Positions 1-8,542 of a stretch of 64,000 nt of DNA are shown here, piece after piece. A program made the translations under genes and the position numbers. This DNA comes from Alteribacter lacisalsi. Its GTDB lineage: Bacteria > Bacillota > Bacilli > Bacillales > Salisediminibacteriaceae. Each line of letters begins with the position of its first letter. Positions within the stretch are counted from its first letter, which is position 1. A model generated the notes under the pieces. That model was not told where the DNA came from, made no database searches, and worked only from the letters and a program-made list of their open reading frames with translations. The DNA is taken from NCBI RefSeq assembly GCF_003226345.1, contig NZ_PDOF01000001.1, forward strand, positions 682,001-746,000, written 5' to 3'.

Positions 1-564
1 CTGGGGGGATTGAATACGCTGGCTGTCCTGATCGTCGCTGCAGGCGCATATGTCACCGTGCCCGGTGCGCGGTTCAGTCATCTGGAAGGACGGATCGGCG
101 GTTTTTTAAATCCCAATGCCGCTGCCGACGGTCACGGGTACATGTATATGATGGTCCGCCAAGCGTTATCTGAAGCGGGCTGGTTCGGAAACGGCCTTCT
201 GGATACCGGCCACGGCCTGCCAGAAGCGCACACTGACCTGGCTTTTGTTTATCTCGTTTATGCCCTTGGCTGGTCGTTCGGCATTTTTCTCTGCTTGCTG
301 ATTCTAGCGTTCGTGTGGCGGATCTGCCGCAATACCTTTAAAACCCCGGATCATTTCGGCAGACTTCTCGTGATCGGAGGAGCGGTGATGTTCAGCCTCC
401 CGGCGGTCTGGAACATTCTGATGGGACTCGGGATTCTCCCGATTGCCGGTGTTTCCCTGCCGTTGGTGAGCTACGGAGGCAGCATGCTCCTCCTTTACGC
501 CATTGTCCTCGGGCTCATCCTCAACGTTTACCGTAAAAAAGACATCATCCAACCGACAATGTAA
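1..564 (+). CDS. FtsW/RodA/SpoVE-family SEDS protein, C-terminal part (5' end outside window)
   Basis: The reading frame is open from base 1, so only the last ~187 codons are present and the start lies to the left. The residues resemble the C-terminal third of SEDS proteins: a PEAHTDLAFVYL segment, a glycine-rich loop, and the final loop PIAGVSLPLVSYGGS, which matches the family signature PxTGxxLPFxSYGGS. At least four hydrophobic helices remain. SEDS proteins are membrane glycan polymerases that make septal, lateral or spore peptidoglycan from lipid II. Which of FtsW, RodA or SpoVE this is cannot be told from the tail alone. No partner gene is visible because the upstream neighbourhood is missing. 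Confidence 0.85.
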   Translation: MGGLNTLAVLIVAAGAYVTVPGARFSHLEGRIGGFLNPNAAADGHGYMYMMVRQALSEAGWFGNGLLDTGHGLPEAHTDLAFVYLVYALGWSFGIFLCLLILAFVWRICRNTFKTPDHFGRLLVIGGAVMFSLPAVWNILMGLGILPIAGVSLPLVSYGGSMLLLYAIVLGLILNVYRKKDIIQPTM

Positions 565-567
565 AAC

Positions 568-679
568 GGGGACGGTTCTCACGTAACATTTCAGCACCAC
601 GGGGTATCCGGGAGAAGGCATTAAGCCTCCTGCTTTACCTTGGTCTAAACAGCTGGAATGCAACGGGAGAACCGTCCCC
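568..679. repeat. GGGGACGGTTCTC long-spaced inverted repeat (REP-like)
   Basis: The 13-mer at 568-580 (GGGGACGGTTCTC) recurs as an exact reverse complement at 667-679, with 86 bases between them. The element fills the gap between the stop of the SEDS gene and the stop of the convergent transporter. Similar GGGACGGTTCT-type ends are a recurring intergenic motif in Firmicutes genomes, as I recall. No transposase is present. It may fold as a long hairpin in either transcript. Confidence 0.55.
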
Positions 680-687
680 AATTAACA

Positions 688-2115
688 TTACGGGCTCAGG
701 ACGAGCGGCTGCCAGAAGTAAACGAACATGACGATCACGAGAATCGAGATAATGTTCATCCAGAATCCGGCTTTGACCATATCGTCAATGGTCAGATAAT
801 CAGAACTGAAAACTGCGGCGTTCGGCGGTGTGGAGATTGGCAGCATGAACGCACACGAGGAAGCAAGCGCCACGATGGCCATGATCCCATAAGGTTCAAC
901 GCCAATACCGAGAGCCAGTCCGATACTGATCGGAATGAGCATGTTGGAAACGGCAGTGTTGGACATAATTTCTGTCATAAACAGGACGATGGCTGCAAGC
1001 ACAATCAGAATGAGAATGAACGGCAGCACCTGTAGCCCCTGGAGCAGTTCCCCGAACCAGTCTGTGAGATTTGATTCTTCAAAGGCAGCAGCAAGAGACA
1101 ATCCGCCCCCGAACAGAAGCAGCAGACCCCAGGGAAGATTTTTCATATCATCCCATTTCATCAGCCCACCTTTGGCATTTTTGCTCGGAAGAAGAAACAT
1201 CGCCGTGGCACCGACCATGGAGATGGTCGTGTCGGACAGGCGGATGTTCTCTGGCAGAAATCCACTTGAAATCCAGAGCGTGCCGGTCAGGGCAAAAATC
1301 GTAAGTACAGCTTTCTCTTCAAACGACATCGGTCCGAGTTCACGGATCTGATTTTTCGCAAAGTCATCGGATATGTTCCCCGTCTGTTTCACTTTAAACT
1401 TCCAGCCGGTCATATAAAAATACAGCACGGTGAGAAGAATCACTGTAATAGGAAAACCGAACAGAAACCAGTCGGCAAAAGTGATGCGCACATCAAGAAT
1501 CTGCGCGGATACACCGGCAAACACGGCGTTCGGTACCGAACCGATGAGGGTAGCCAGTCCCCCGATTGAGGCGGCGTAGGCAACAGTCAGCAGGAGCCCT
1601 TTCGCAAACTTGTGAAACGACGCGTCATCGAAAAAGTCCTTTTCCTTAATGTCGGCAATGAGTGCGAGCGCAATCGGAAGCATCATCAGCGCCGTTGCGG
1701 CGTTTGAAATCCACATGGATAGAAGCGCTGTAGCAAGGGCAACTCCAAGGATAATCCGCTTACTGTTCGTCCCAACCATGGAAATGATGGTCATGGCAAT
1801 CCGTTTATGCAGATTCCACTTTTCGATCGCAAGCGCAATGGTGAAACCGCCGAAGTACATAAACACGATCGGATCCGTGTACGCCATCGTCGCCGTTTCT
1901 TCCTCCGCACCACCGGTCAGCGGCAGCAGAAAGATCGGCATAAGGGACGTAGCCGGAATCGGCATCGCTTCCGTAATCCACCACGTTGCCACCCACGCTG
2001 TGACGGCGAGAACAGCCCGCGGGGCATCATCAAGACCGGTAATAGCCGGGAAAAAATAAAGAATACTGAATAAGGACGGACCCAGTATGAGTCCGATTAT
2101 TTGTCTTCTTCCCAT
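688..2115 (-). CDS. DASS/SLC13-family sodium:dicarboxylate (or sulfate) symporter
   Basis: The 475-residue protein has about 11-12 hydrophobic helices and the DASS hallmarks. An N-terminal WITEAMPIPATSLMPI segment is followed by FMYFGGFTIALAIEKWNLHKRIA, then SNAATALMMLPIALAL, and a second SNTxxxN-type motif, SNTAVSNMLIP, near residue 385. The C-terminal PISTPPNAAVF loop is also typical. These paired SNT motifs bind Na+ and carboxylate in characterised members. Substrates in the family are C4-dicarboxylates, citrate or sulfate, and the sequence does not decide between them. The start is ATG with a GAAAGGAG ribosome site upstream. It is transcribed alone and converges on the SEDS gene. Confidence 0.88.
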   Translation of the reverse strand: MGRRQIIGLILGPSLFSILYFFPAITGLDDAPRAVLAVTAWVATWWITEAMPIPATSLMPIFLLPLTGGAEEETATMAYTDPIVFMYFGGFTIALAIEKWNLHKRIAMTIISMVGTNSKRIILGVALATALLSMWISNAATALMMLPIALALIADIKEKDFFDDASFHKFAKGLLLTVAYAASIGGLATLIGSVPNAVFAGVSAQILDVRITFADWFLFGFPITVILLTVLYFYMTGWKFKVKQTGNISDDFAKNQIRELGPMSFEEKAVLTIFALTGTLWISSGFLPENIRLSDTTISMVGATAMFLLPSKNAKGGLMKWDDMKNLPWGLLLLFGGGLSLAAAFEESNLTDWFGELLQGLQVLPFILILIVLAAIVLFMTEIMSNTAVSNMLIPISIGLALGIGVEPYGIMAIVALASSCAFMLPISTPPNAAVFSSDYLTIDDMVKAGFWMNIISILVIVMFVYFWQPLVLSP

Positions 2116-2251
2116 AGTTTTTCTCCTTTCGCATTGTCTGGCTAATTGATTACTTGAACGGGGAGTGCTCTTTCTGGTGAATAAATGGTGAAAACGAATA
2201 CATTTTCTATACCTCTAATGTGCTTTTGTAAAACAGCGTAAATTGGATCAA

Positions 2252-2280
2252 TTCCAACCGCAGTAATAGTTTTGTATAAT
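2252..2280 (+). promoter_or_regulatory. Probable sigma-A promoter of the serine hydrolase gene
   Basis: A perfect -10 box TATAAT (2275-2280) follows a weak -35 TTCCAA (2252-2257) by exactly 17 bases. The -35 overlaps a short inverted repeat TTGGA-N5-TCCAA (2243-2257), which could be an operator. The start codon is at 2358. Confidence 0.45.
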
Positions 2281-2357
2281 TAAAGGGAATCCCAATACCG
2301 CAGAAAAGCCAACTGACGAAACCGACACAGCTCATTTGAAAAAGGTGAAGTAACTGT

Positions 2358-3365
2358 ATGCTGAAAAATAAAATAAAGCACATATGCATGAAAACCGGCT
2401 TTTCAGGCGTGATTTATGCGAAAAACAATGATGTCGCTTTGATTGAGCAAGCGTTTGGGTATGCAGACAGACCTGAGAAAAGGAAAAACCGGATGAACAC
2501 CCGCTTTGGGATTGCCTCAGGATGTAAACTTTTTACGGCGATCGCTATCTGCCGGCTGGTAGAGGAAGGCCATCTGTCATTCGGCACAAGGCTCACCGAC
2601 TGTCTGAAAAATGAATTTCCTCACTTTGACCCGGCAATCACGGTACACCACCTGTTAACTCATACTTCCGGTGTGCCAGATTACTTTGATGAAGCGATGA
2701 TGGATGATTTTGAAGATCTCTGGAAAATGCAGCCCATGTATCACCTGCGAACACCACGTGATTTCCTCCCATTGTTTCAAAATCAGAAGATGATGTTTGC
2801 CCCTGGTGAACGGTTCCATTACAATAACGCGGGCTACATTCTTCTTGGTCTGATTGTGGAAGCCCACTCAGGCATGTCGTTTGATCAGTTCGTGGAAAAA
2901 GAAGTATTCAAACCATGCAGCATGCACGATTCCGGCTATTTTTCCTTTGATCGCCTGCCAGGAAACACAGCCATCGGCTATATCGATGAAGAAAACGGCA
3001 GCTGGAGAACGAACCAGTATGCCCTGCCCGTAAAAGGCGGGCCTGACGGAGGGGCATTCGTAACCGCAGGAGATATGATAAAGCTCTGGGACAGCCTCCT
3101 CAGCTTAAGACTTCTTAGTAAAAAGATGACTCGGACCCTTATGTCGCCCCACACCGAAACAGGAGAAGGAGATTATTACGGATACGGGATGTGGATCGGT
3201 AACCGGAACGGTGAAATTGGCATTTATCACGTGATGGGCTACGATCCCGGTGTAAGTTTTGCGTCGGCTTATTATCCCGCTGCAGAAGTTACAGCTGTGA
3301 TCCCTTCAAACCAGTCATCAGGGCCTCATAACATTCTCAGAATCCTGGAAACTGAGATATTGTAA
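2358..3365 (+). CDS. Serine hydrolase, class C beta-lactamase / penicillin-binding-protein fold
   Basis: The 335-residue protein has the three catalytic signatures of the family. These are SxxK as S54-G-C-K57 in a typical helix (GIASGCKLFTAIAICRLVEEG), YxN as Y155-N-N157 (RFHYNNAGYILLG), and an HxG-type motif near residue 292 (YHVMGYDPG). The THTSGVPDY segment near residue 101 is also usual. I see no signal peptide, so it is probably cytoplasmic. Members include esterases, D-amino peptidases and beta-lactamase-like enzymes, and the substrate cannot be inferred here. An AAAGGTGAAG ribosome site precedes the ATG. It looks monocistronic, with its own promoter. Confidence 0.85.
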   Translation: MLKNKIKHICMKTGFSGVIYAKNNDVALIEQAFGYADRPEKRKNRMNTRFGIASGCKLFTAIAICRLVEEGHLSFGTRLTDCLKNEFPHFDPAITVHHLLTHTSGVPDYFDEAMMDDFEDLWKMQPMYHLRTPRDFLPLFQNQKMMFAPGERFHYNNAGYILLGLIVEAHSGMSFDQFVEKEVFKPCSMHDSGYFSFDRLPGNTAIGYIDEENGSWRTNQYALPVKGGPDGGAFVTAGDMIKLWDSLLSLRLLSKKMTRTLMSPHTETGEGDYYGYGMWIGNRNGEIGIYHVMGYDPGVSFASAYYPAAEVTAVIPSNQSSGPHNILRILETEIL

Positions 3366-3398
3366 GTCGATGTATTTGAGTCTCGTAAACCTGTTCAA

Positions 3399-3413
3399 TT
3401 ATTACTAAAATAA
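3399..3413 (+). promoter_or_regulatory. Weak PerR-box-like sequence upstream of glutathione peroxidase
   Basis: TTATTACTAAAATAA matches the Bacillus PerR consensus TTATAAT-N-ATTATAA at 10 of 14 defined positions and sits 37 bases before the peroxidase start. The match is imperfect and the region is AT-rich, so this is only a suggestion. Confidence 0.2.
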
Positions 3414-3435
3414 TCCTAGTGAAGGAGGAGTAGAC

Positions 3436-3915
3436 ATGACAGATACTGTACATGATTTCACGGTAAAGAAGCCGAATGGGGAGGAAGTCTCTCTTGAGGC
3501 ATACAAAGGAAAGCCGATGGTAATTGTGAATACGGCAACCAAATGCGGACTGTCCGGGCAGTTCAGGGAACTCGAACGTCTGCACCAGACATATGGCGAG
3601 GATGGCCTCGCCGTCCTCGGTTTTCCATGCAACCAGTTCATGAAACAGGAACCGGTGTCCGATGAGGAGATGACCGAAACGTGCGAGATAAACTTCGGCG
3701 TCACATTCCCGCTTTTTGCAAAAATAAAAGTGAATGGGGAAGAGGCCCATCCCCTTTACAAACATCTGAAAAACGCTGAAAAAGGCCTGCTCAGTTCGGA
3801 AATCAAGTGGAATTTCACGAAATTCCTCGTGGACGGTGATGGGAACGTGGTCAAACGCTATTCCCCGCAGACGTCTCCCAAGAAAATGGAAGAAGATATT
3901 CAGAAGTATCTATAA
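3436..3915 (+). CDS. Glutathione peroxidase family thiol peroxidase (BsaA/Gpo-like)
   Basis: This 159-residue protein has the usual length and motifs of bacterial Gpx-type peroxidases. The peroxidatic cysteine is C37 in TATKCGLSGQF, a cysteine rather than selenocysteine. VLGFPCNQF follows at 60-68, a candidate resolving cysteine is C83, and the WNFTKFLVD motif lies near residue 137. Non-selenium members usually use thioredoxin to reduce hydrogen or lipid peroxides. No signal peptide is visible, so it should be cytosolic. The GAAGGAGGAG site is well placed before the ATG at 3436. A strong terminator follows, so the gene is monocistronic. Confidence 0.93.
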   Translation: MTDTVHDFTVKKPNGEEVSLEAYKGKPMVIVNTATKCGLSGQFRELERLHQTYGEDGLAVLGFPCNQFMKQEPVSDEEMTETCEINFGVTFPLFAKIKVNGEEAHPLYKHLKNAEKGLLSSEIKWNFTKFLVDGDGNVVKRYSPQTSPKKMEEDIQKYL

Positions 3916-3924
3916 AACAAGTAA

Positions 3925-3967
3925 AAGGAACCTCCCCCTCAGGTATGGGGAGGTTCCTTCTGTTTTT
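3925..3967 (+). terminator. Rho-independent terminator of the peroxidase gene
   Basis: A perfect 13-bp stem (AAGGAACCTCCCC, 3925-3937, and its complement at 3947-3959) with a 9-base loop is followed by a short T-rich run. Confidence 0.85.
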
Positions 3968-4059
3968 GATTATATAGTATTGATATCCCTGTTAACTGCC
4001 AAGGCACTTGAATTGGGACCCTTTTATTGAGTCAATCATTTCCTGAGCTTATGAAATAC

Positions 4060-4455
4060 TCATTTTATTTTTCCTCTTCCGCTCAGCTGGTACGTTTCCT
4101 GATTGGCAATCTGCAGAAGCTCGAACACATCACCGAATTCCCCATCGTCGCCGACCGTAGTTGCAGAAATCATATACACTTCGCCCTCTTCAATAAGGTT
4201 ATAAACCATCGCTTCCTCGATCATAATCTTATACGCCACGCGGTTCTCCGGTTTTTCATGAATGTTGGACCCGACGATCCACATCTCAATATATTCCCCA
4301 GATTCAACATGGTGGTGTTTTTCCTCGACAATAAAACCGGCCATGGAGATGCTCTGAATCTCCTTATTGCTATGGTGCGGAAGCAGAAGCACAATCACTG
4401 AAAGAACAAAGATTGCGGCAGCCGTAAGCAAAATACCTTTGAGGTTGGTACTCAT
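4060..4455 (-). CDS. Hypothetical protein with one N-terminal membrane anchor
   Basis: I do not recognise this 131-residue protein. Residues 7-26 form a hydrophobic helix (GILLTAAAIFVLSVIVLLLP), so it is likely a membrane-anchored or exported protein. The rest is hydrophilic with a His-rich patch (EEKHHHVESG). An AGGGGG ribosome site lies 10 bases before the ATG. The neighbours are the peroxidase on the opposite strand and an MBL hydrolase further right on the same strand, with about 235 bases between them. No operon partner is evident. Confidence 0.65.
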   Translation of the reverse strand: MSTNLKGILLTAAAIFVLSVIVLLLPHHSNKEIQSISMAGFIVEEKHHHVESGEYIEMWIVGSNIHEKPENRVAYKIMIEEAMVYNLIEEGEVYMISATTVGDDGEFGDVFELLQIANQETYQLSGRGKIK

Positions 4456-4691
4456 GCAGATTATTCCCCCTGACTGTTCCCTTGATACCTTATCCTTATT
4501 CCGTCAGCCGTGGTGAGTAGTACACTTCCACACTTACGGAAGAATCATGTATTGAAGAGCATAAAAATGATTAAGACAGCTGTAAAAATTCCGCCGTCAG
4601 CCAGCCTCAGCAGGACTGCCATCCGAAAACCTACTTCCAATCCTAACATTATTTTCTAAATGTTCGGAAGGAGAGCAGCAGACCTTTCCGT

Positions 4692-5546
4692 TTAATCCCG
4701 ATACCCGTTCACAAAGTAATCAGCCGTCTCAGCTTCTTCCATCTCCAATGGTTCCCCTTTGTGTGCCTCGAGCTCTTTCAGGATATGATCCAGGTCACCC
4801 TCGTGCTCCGATACAAGAAAGGCAAGCGTCCTTAAAAGGTCTGCCTCTTTCACGTATTCCTGTCTTGTGATGGCTTTCCAGTGTGAAATCACATACGTTT
4901 GCGCGTCAAACGCTTCAATTTTGTCCAGAAGCGAAAGCGTTTCGCGGGCAGTAAAACGCCAGGAAGGCGCGTAAAGATCAGGGACGATCGCATCTGCCAG
5001 AAAAAGAACCCGTTCCTCTTTGATGTAGACAACGATTCCGTCAGGGGCGTGATCGCCGCCAACCTGTTTTAGAACACAGGTAAGACCGCCGAGATCAATC
5101 GTGAGCTCGTCCTCGAATGTAATATCCGGCAGCACAATTGTCATGTCACGTTCCCCGGGAAATTCCTCCCGGATCGCGTTTGCGCAGAACGGGATTTCGA
5201 TCCCTTCATTCACCCGCTGGTCCAGCGCAGCATCGTCCCAGCTGTACACGGCCAGTTTTTCCATCTCCCGTCGTGTGTCCACAGAAGAGATCACAGGGAC
5301 GGAAAGAGCGGACAGTCCGAAAACGTGATCCCAGTGCCAGTGGGTCACAGCGGCAAGCGTGGGCTGCGGCTTCCCTGCTTCGTGCAGTTTTTCAAGAAAC
5401 AGCTTTGCGTGTGCCTCCGAATTGCCGCCGTCGATCATCAATGTATGTCTGTCACCTGAAACGGACATGAGAATCGGCCTGTCCGTTGGTCCTACAGGCG
5501 TTAAATAGGAAATGGCTTTCGATAAAGAAATGAGCTTCTGTTCCAT
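4692..5546 (-). CDS. MBL-fold metallo-hydrolase
   Basis: The 284-residue protein has the metallo-beta-lactamase signature HxHxDH as H69-W-H71-W-D73-H74, after a typical LMIDGGNSEAH strand-loop. A GGDHAPDG segment matches the next metal-binding histidine, and FLADAIVPD supplies the bridging aspartate. A histidine in VISHWKA near residue 217 completes the di-zinc site. Family members hydrolyse many esters, lactones and thioesters, and the substrate is unknown here. No signal sequence is visible. The ATG is preceded by AAAAGGAGAA. It stands alone, with a MITE-like repeat to its right. Confidence 0.88.
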   Translation of the reverse strand: MEQKLISLSKAISYLTPVGPTDRPILMSVSGDRHTLMIDGGNSEAHAKLFLEKLHEAGKPQPTLAAVTHWHWDHVFGLSALSVPVISSVDTRREMEKLAVYSWDDAALDQRVNEGIEIPFCANAIREEFPGERDMTIVLPDITFEDELTIDLGGLTCVLKQVGGDHAPDGIVVYIKEERVLFLADAIVPDLYAPSWRFTARETLSLLDKIEAFDAQTYVISHWKAITRQEYVKEADLLRTLAFLVSEHEGDLDHILKELEAHKGEPLEMEEAETADYFVNGYRD

Positions 5547-5640
5547 TGTTCATTCTCCTTTTATCTTCATCATGATGTATGTTTATTTTACCGTAGAACC
5601 AGTGGGAAATCTGCTATACTGGAGTGAGATTTGTTTAGAA

Positions 5641-5819
5641 TGCTCTGTTAAAGTTTTTTGTTGATTTCCGCTCTCCACGCTCCCTTTCCGCTGGCACCGC
5701 TTTAGCCTCCTCGTGGAAAAACCGCCTTGCGGGGTCTTCAGCCGGCGCTGTTCCCGCAGGAGTGTCGCGCGTTCGCTGCAATCGCCTATAGAATAGTCAA
5801 CATTAAGGTTTAACTCAGC
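5641..5819. repeat. Dispersed MITE-like repeat, copy A
   Basis: This 179-bp non-coding block has imperfect 12-bp inverted ends (TGCTCTGTTAAA at 5641-5652; TTTAACTCAGCA at 5808-5819, two mismatches). Its body contains GATTTCCGCTC, TTTCCGC, AGCCTCCTCG, TGCGGGGTCTTC and TTCCCGCAGGAG. A second, inverted copy lies at about 13901-14136 and shares these blocks in the same order. No ORF or transposase is inside. It occupies the 340-bp gap between the MBL hydrolase and the exporter gene. Confidence 0.75.
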
Positions 5820-5886
5820 AGTTTATAAAGAGAAAATGGCCCAAAACATTACGGGCCGTAACAGGGGATAAAGAGGGGAAGCACAG

Positions 5887-7296
5887 ATGGATCAATATCA
5901 GAAAAGAATTGTGACCGCACTTCTGATTGCCACATTCCTGGCGGCGATTGAAGTGACTGTCATCAGTACGGCAATGCCGAGCATCACTCAGGACCTGGGG
6001 GGACTGGACCTGATCAGCTGGGTGTTTGCCATTTACCTGCTTACATACGCCGTTATGACACCGATATTTGGAAAACTGGCCGACTTATTCGGCCGAAAAA
6101 AGATCTTTATCACCGGCGCTACGCTCTTTTTAATCGGCTCTGCTTTATGCGGGTTTTCCCAGTCGATGGAGCAGCTCATCGCCTTTCGGGCCCTGCAGGG
6201 CGTGGGGGCGGGGGCTCTCATGCCGATGGTGTTTACGATTGTCGGAGACGTGTTCCGTTACGAGCAGCGGGCCCGGGCCCAGGCGATTATCGGCTCGATC
6301 TGGGGGATTGCCGGCATATTCGGACCGCTCGTGGGCGGCTTTACGGTGGACTTCTTCACGTGGCACTGGATTTTCTTTATGAATATCCCATTCGGACTCG
6401 TTAGTATGTATCTGATCGGACGGAACCTGGAGGAAAAACTGGAAAAGAAAAAGCGCTCGATCGACTACGGCGGGGCGTTCACCTTTATGATTGGGAGCGG
6501 GGCTCTCCTATACGCTCTTCTGTCTGGCGGTAACGAAATCGCCTGGAACGAACCGCTAATGTTCGGTCTTCTCGGAACTGCGCTCGTCTTTCTGGCTGTT
6601 TTTATTGCACTTCAGTTCCGAGTTAAGGAACCGCTCGTGCCGGTGCACCTGTTTAAAAATCGGCATCTGGTGACCGCCAATGCAAACGGTCTCCTCTTAG
6701 GGATGATGCTGATCGGCCTGACGGCGTACCTGCCGCTCTGGGTGCAGGGCGTGCTCGAACTGCCTGCCACAGCTTCGGGACTGACACTGATCCCCATGAG
6801 TCTCGGTTGGCCGCTTGCGGCATTCTATGCAAGCCGGATTCTCGGGAAATTCGGTGCGAAAGCGATCTGTATGACCGGCACCGGCGTTATTGTCCTTAGT
6901 ACGTTTGGTCTGACACTTATTTCCGCAGGGACGCCGAACTGGGTGCTCGTTGTGATCATGTTTTTCGTTGGAACCGGATTTGGTCTTTCCATGACGATCT
7001 TTACGGTCATCGTGCAGTCATCCGTCGGCTGGGATAACCGGGGCGCGGCTGCGAGTTCGAATGCGTTTCTGCGCACACTCGGTCAGACGCTCGGTATTAC
7101 CATTCTTGGAACGGTGCTCAATCAGTACATCGGCGGCCACACTCTGAACGGTGCGACTGTGGCGCCGGATATTCTGGGAGCCGGCCTTCATACGGTGTTT
7201 ATCCTGATCTTCGTACTTGCGGCTCTCAGTTTTGCCGTCACAAGCCTGCTGCCAAAAGAAGAACCTGAGCATGCACGGACCTCACCTGCAAAATAG
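5887..7296 (+). CDS. MFS drug exporter, DHA2 (EmrB/QacA, 14-TM) family
   Basis: At 469 residues with about 14 hydrophobic helices, this fits the 14-TM DHA2 class of proton-driven multidrug exporters. Helix 1 carries the typical LAAIEVTVISTAMPSI segment, where the D1 motif usually reads LDxTIVNVALP. Motif A follows as GKLADLFGRKK, and the antiporter motif C region reads GSIWGIAGIFGPLVGG. The C-terminus is soluble. Its likely role is efflux of hydrophobic or cationic compounds; the substrate is not inferable. No repressor lies next to it. An AGAGGGGAAG site precedes the ATG, and a small terminator follows the stop. Confidence 0.9.
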   Translation: MDQYQKRIVTALLIATFLAAIEVTVISTAMPSITQDLGGLDLISWVFAIYLLTYAVMTPIFGKLADLFGRKKIFITGATLFLIGSALCGFSQSMEQLIAFRALQGVGAGALMPMVFTIVGDVFRYEQRARAQAIIGSIWGIAGIFGPLVGGFTVDFFTWHWIFFMNIPFGLVSMYLIGRNLEEKLEKKKRSIDYGGAFTFMIGSGALLYALLSGGNEIAWNEPLMFGLLGTALVFLAVFIALQFRVKEPLVPVHLFKNRHLVTANANGLLLGMMLIGLTAYLPLWVQGVLELPATASGLTLIPMSLGWPLAAFYASRILGKFGAKAICMTGTGVIVLSTFGLTLISAGTPNWVLVVIMFFVGTGFGLSMTIFTVIVQSSVGWDNRGAAASSNAFLRTLGQTLGITILGTVLNQYIGGHTLNGATVAPDILGAGLHTVFILIFVLAALSFAVTSLLPKEEPEHARTSPAK

Positions 7297-7312
7297 CACA
7301 AATGTTTCATAG

Positions 7313-7339
7313 AAAAGCCATGAATCCCATGGCTTTTTC
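7313..7339 (+). terminator. Short rho-independent terminator after the exporter gene
   Basis: The stem AGCCATG/CATGGCT (7316-7334) is preceded by A's and followed by TTTTTCT. Confidence 0.7.
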
Positions 7340-7403
7340 TGTTTGGAAAAATGGTAAAATAGATTCAGAGTTTTTACAGCAGACCGCAGGAAGGGTTGAT
7401 CAT

Positions 7404-7916
7404 ATGACACAGGACAAGCATGCGGAAAAGGGAATGTCCACACAGAGAAAAGTACTGCTTATTCTAACAGGCACCATCCTCGGAATATCCATTGTACTTC
7501 TTATTTCCATTATGATTATCGAAAGCATCGCAGGGGGAGAATTGACAGAGGAGGAACGGTCCATGGTGATCCGTTATTCCGAGGCGTTTATAGAAGACAT
7601 GTATGAAGAATCCAGTGAAGTGATCTTCAGCCACTATTTTTATGAAAATGATGAATCGACCAGTTACGAGGATCTATCTGAACTCGTCGATGAGGTGCGT
7701 TCCGGTGAGCTGACAGCCATCCGGAGTGAAGATGAAGAAATTCCTGAAATTGGAAGAGGTTGGCGTACCGGAAGTGCCACCTATTCCGTGTCGATTACGA
7801 CCGAAGCAGTTGAGGCAGGGGGGAGCCGAGACATTGACTGGCACTTTACCTGGGTGGAAGACGGGGATGGTCTGATGCTGACACATCTGCCGGAGCTTGA
7901 AGAGGTGGAGGAATAG
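7404..7916 (+). CDS. Hypothetical membrane-anchored protein
   Basis: This is a 170-residue protein if translation starts at the ATG at 7404, which has AGGAAGG just upstream. A longer frame back to 7302 would run through the preceding terminator and is unlikely. Residues 18-38 form one membrane helix (VLLILTGTILGISIVLLISIMI). The remaining ~130 residues are very acidic and likely outside the cell. I recognise no domain. It is a single gene with its own short leader. Confidence 0.65.
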   Translation: MTQDKHAEKGMSTQRKVLLILTGTILGISIVLLISIMIIESIAGGELTEEERSMVIRYSEAFIEDMYEESSEVIFSHYFYENDESTSYEDLSELVDEVRSGELTAIRSEDEEIPEIGRGWRTGSATYSVSITTEAVEAGGSRDIDWHFTWVEDGDGLMLTHLPELEEVEE

Positions 7917-7928
7917 GCAAAAATAAAG

Positions 7929-7962
7929 AAAGGCATGAGGGTTTTTCTCCTTCATGCCTTTC
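7929..7962 (-). terminator. Terminator between convergent genes
   Basis: The stem AAAGGCATGA/TCATGCCTTT is followed on the minus strand by TCTTTATTTTT, so it mainly serves the HIT gene. It could also stop plus-strand reading. Confidence 0.65.
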
Positions 7963-8014
7963 AGTATGTCTTCCCGCTGTGCAGCAACCAGACCTGATAT
8001 GAGGGTAAACTTAC

Positions 8015-8497
8015 TTACCGTAAAGCTGCTGACAGCTGTTTAATCGCATCTCTAACACGTGGGATATGATCTTTATCATTCATGTGATTTCTCGCGTGAA
8101 GCAGAACGGGGCGTACTGACTCCACAGAGCGGCCGAATTGATACATCCAGTCGTACCTTGGCACCATCCACGTATGAAAATGGTGGGTCGTGTCTTCGTT
8201 ATAGAAGTAATACACGTGCTCAATTCCGAGAACGTCCCGTTGTGCCTGACGGATTTTTGCCATCGTATGGATATAGTCGGCGCGCTCAGGTTCAGTCAGT
8301 TCATCGAGACAGGTGACGTGGCGCTTGGAGGCAAGAATAATCAGCCCTCTAACCGGGTAGGCCACATCCTGATGGGCATGAAAGTACTCTGTTTCGAGCA
8401 CAACGCCGCCGTCAGGTTTGATCAGACCGCGTGTCAGCGCGCAGCTCAGGCACTCAACCTCGACGGTTCTTCCGTCAGCTATTGTGATTTGTTTCAT
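8015..8497 (-). CDS. HIT-family protein (nucleotide hydrolase/transferase-like)
   Basis: The 160-residue protein resembles HIT proteins. It has an N-terminal Cys pair (ECLSC, residues 15-19), a central ILASKRHVTCLDEL strand-helix and the histidine triad region TTHHFHTWMVPR (H105, H106, H108). The triad is less regular than HxHxHxx. HIT enzymes cleave dinucleoside polyphosphates or AMP adducts using the middle histidine. The substrate is unknown. A GGAGG site is present on the minus strand upstream of the ATG. It is divergent from the small zinc-ribbon-like gene on its right. Confidence 0.8.
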   Translation of the reverse strand: MKQITIADGRTVEVECLSCALTRGLIKPDGGVVLETEYFHAHQDVAYPVRGLIILASKRHVTCLDELTEPERADYIHTMAKIRQAQRDVLGIEHVYYFYNEDTTHHFHTWMVPRYDWMYQFGRSVESVRPVLLHARNHMNDKDHIPRVRDAIKQLSAALR

Positions 8498-8542
8498 GGT
8501 TACGCCTCCTTTAGTTCAGAAACTTCTGTTTTCCATCGTACC

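Noticed and set aside
688-2115. Plus-strand ORFs across the anion symporter gene (935-1351, 1649-2059)
   Set aside because: They are antisense shadows of a well-conserved transporter and have no ribosome site.
3399-3413. PerR control of the peroxidase
   Set aside because: Only 10 of 14 positions fit in an AT-rich tract; kept only as a low-confidence site.
5641-5819. Coding region in the MITE-like repeat
   Set aside because: No frame is open across it and the second copy has indels that would break any shared frame.
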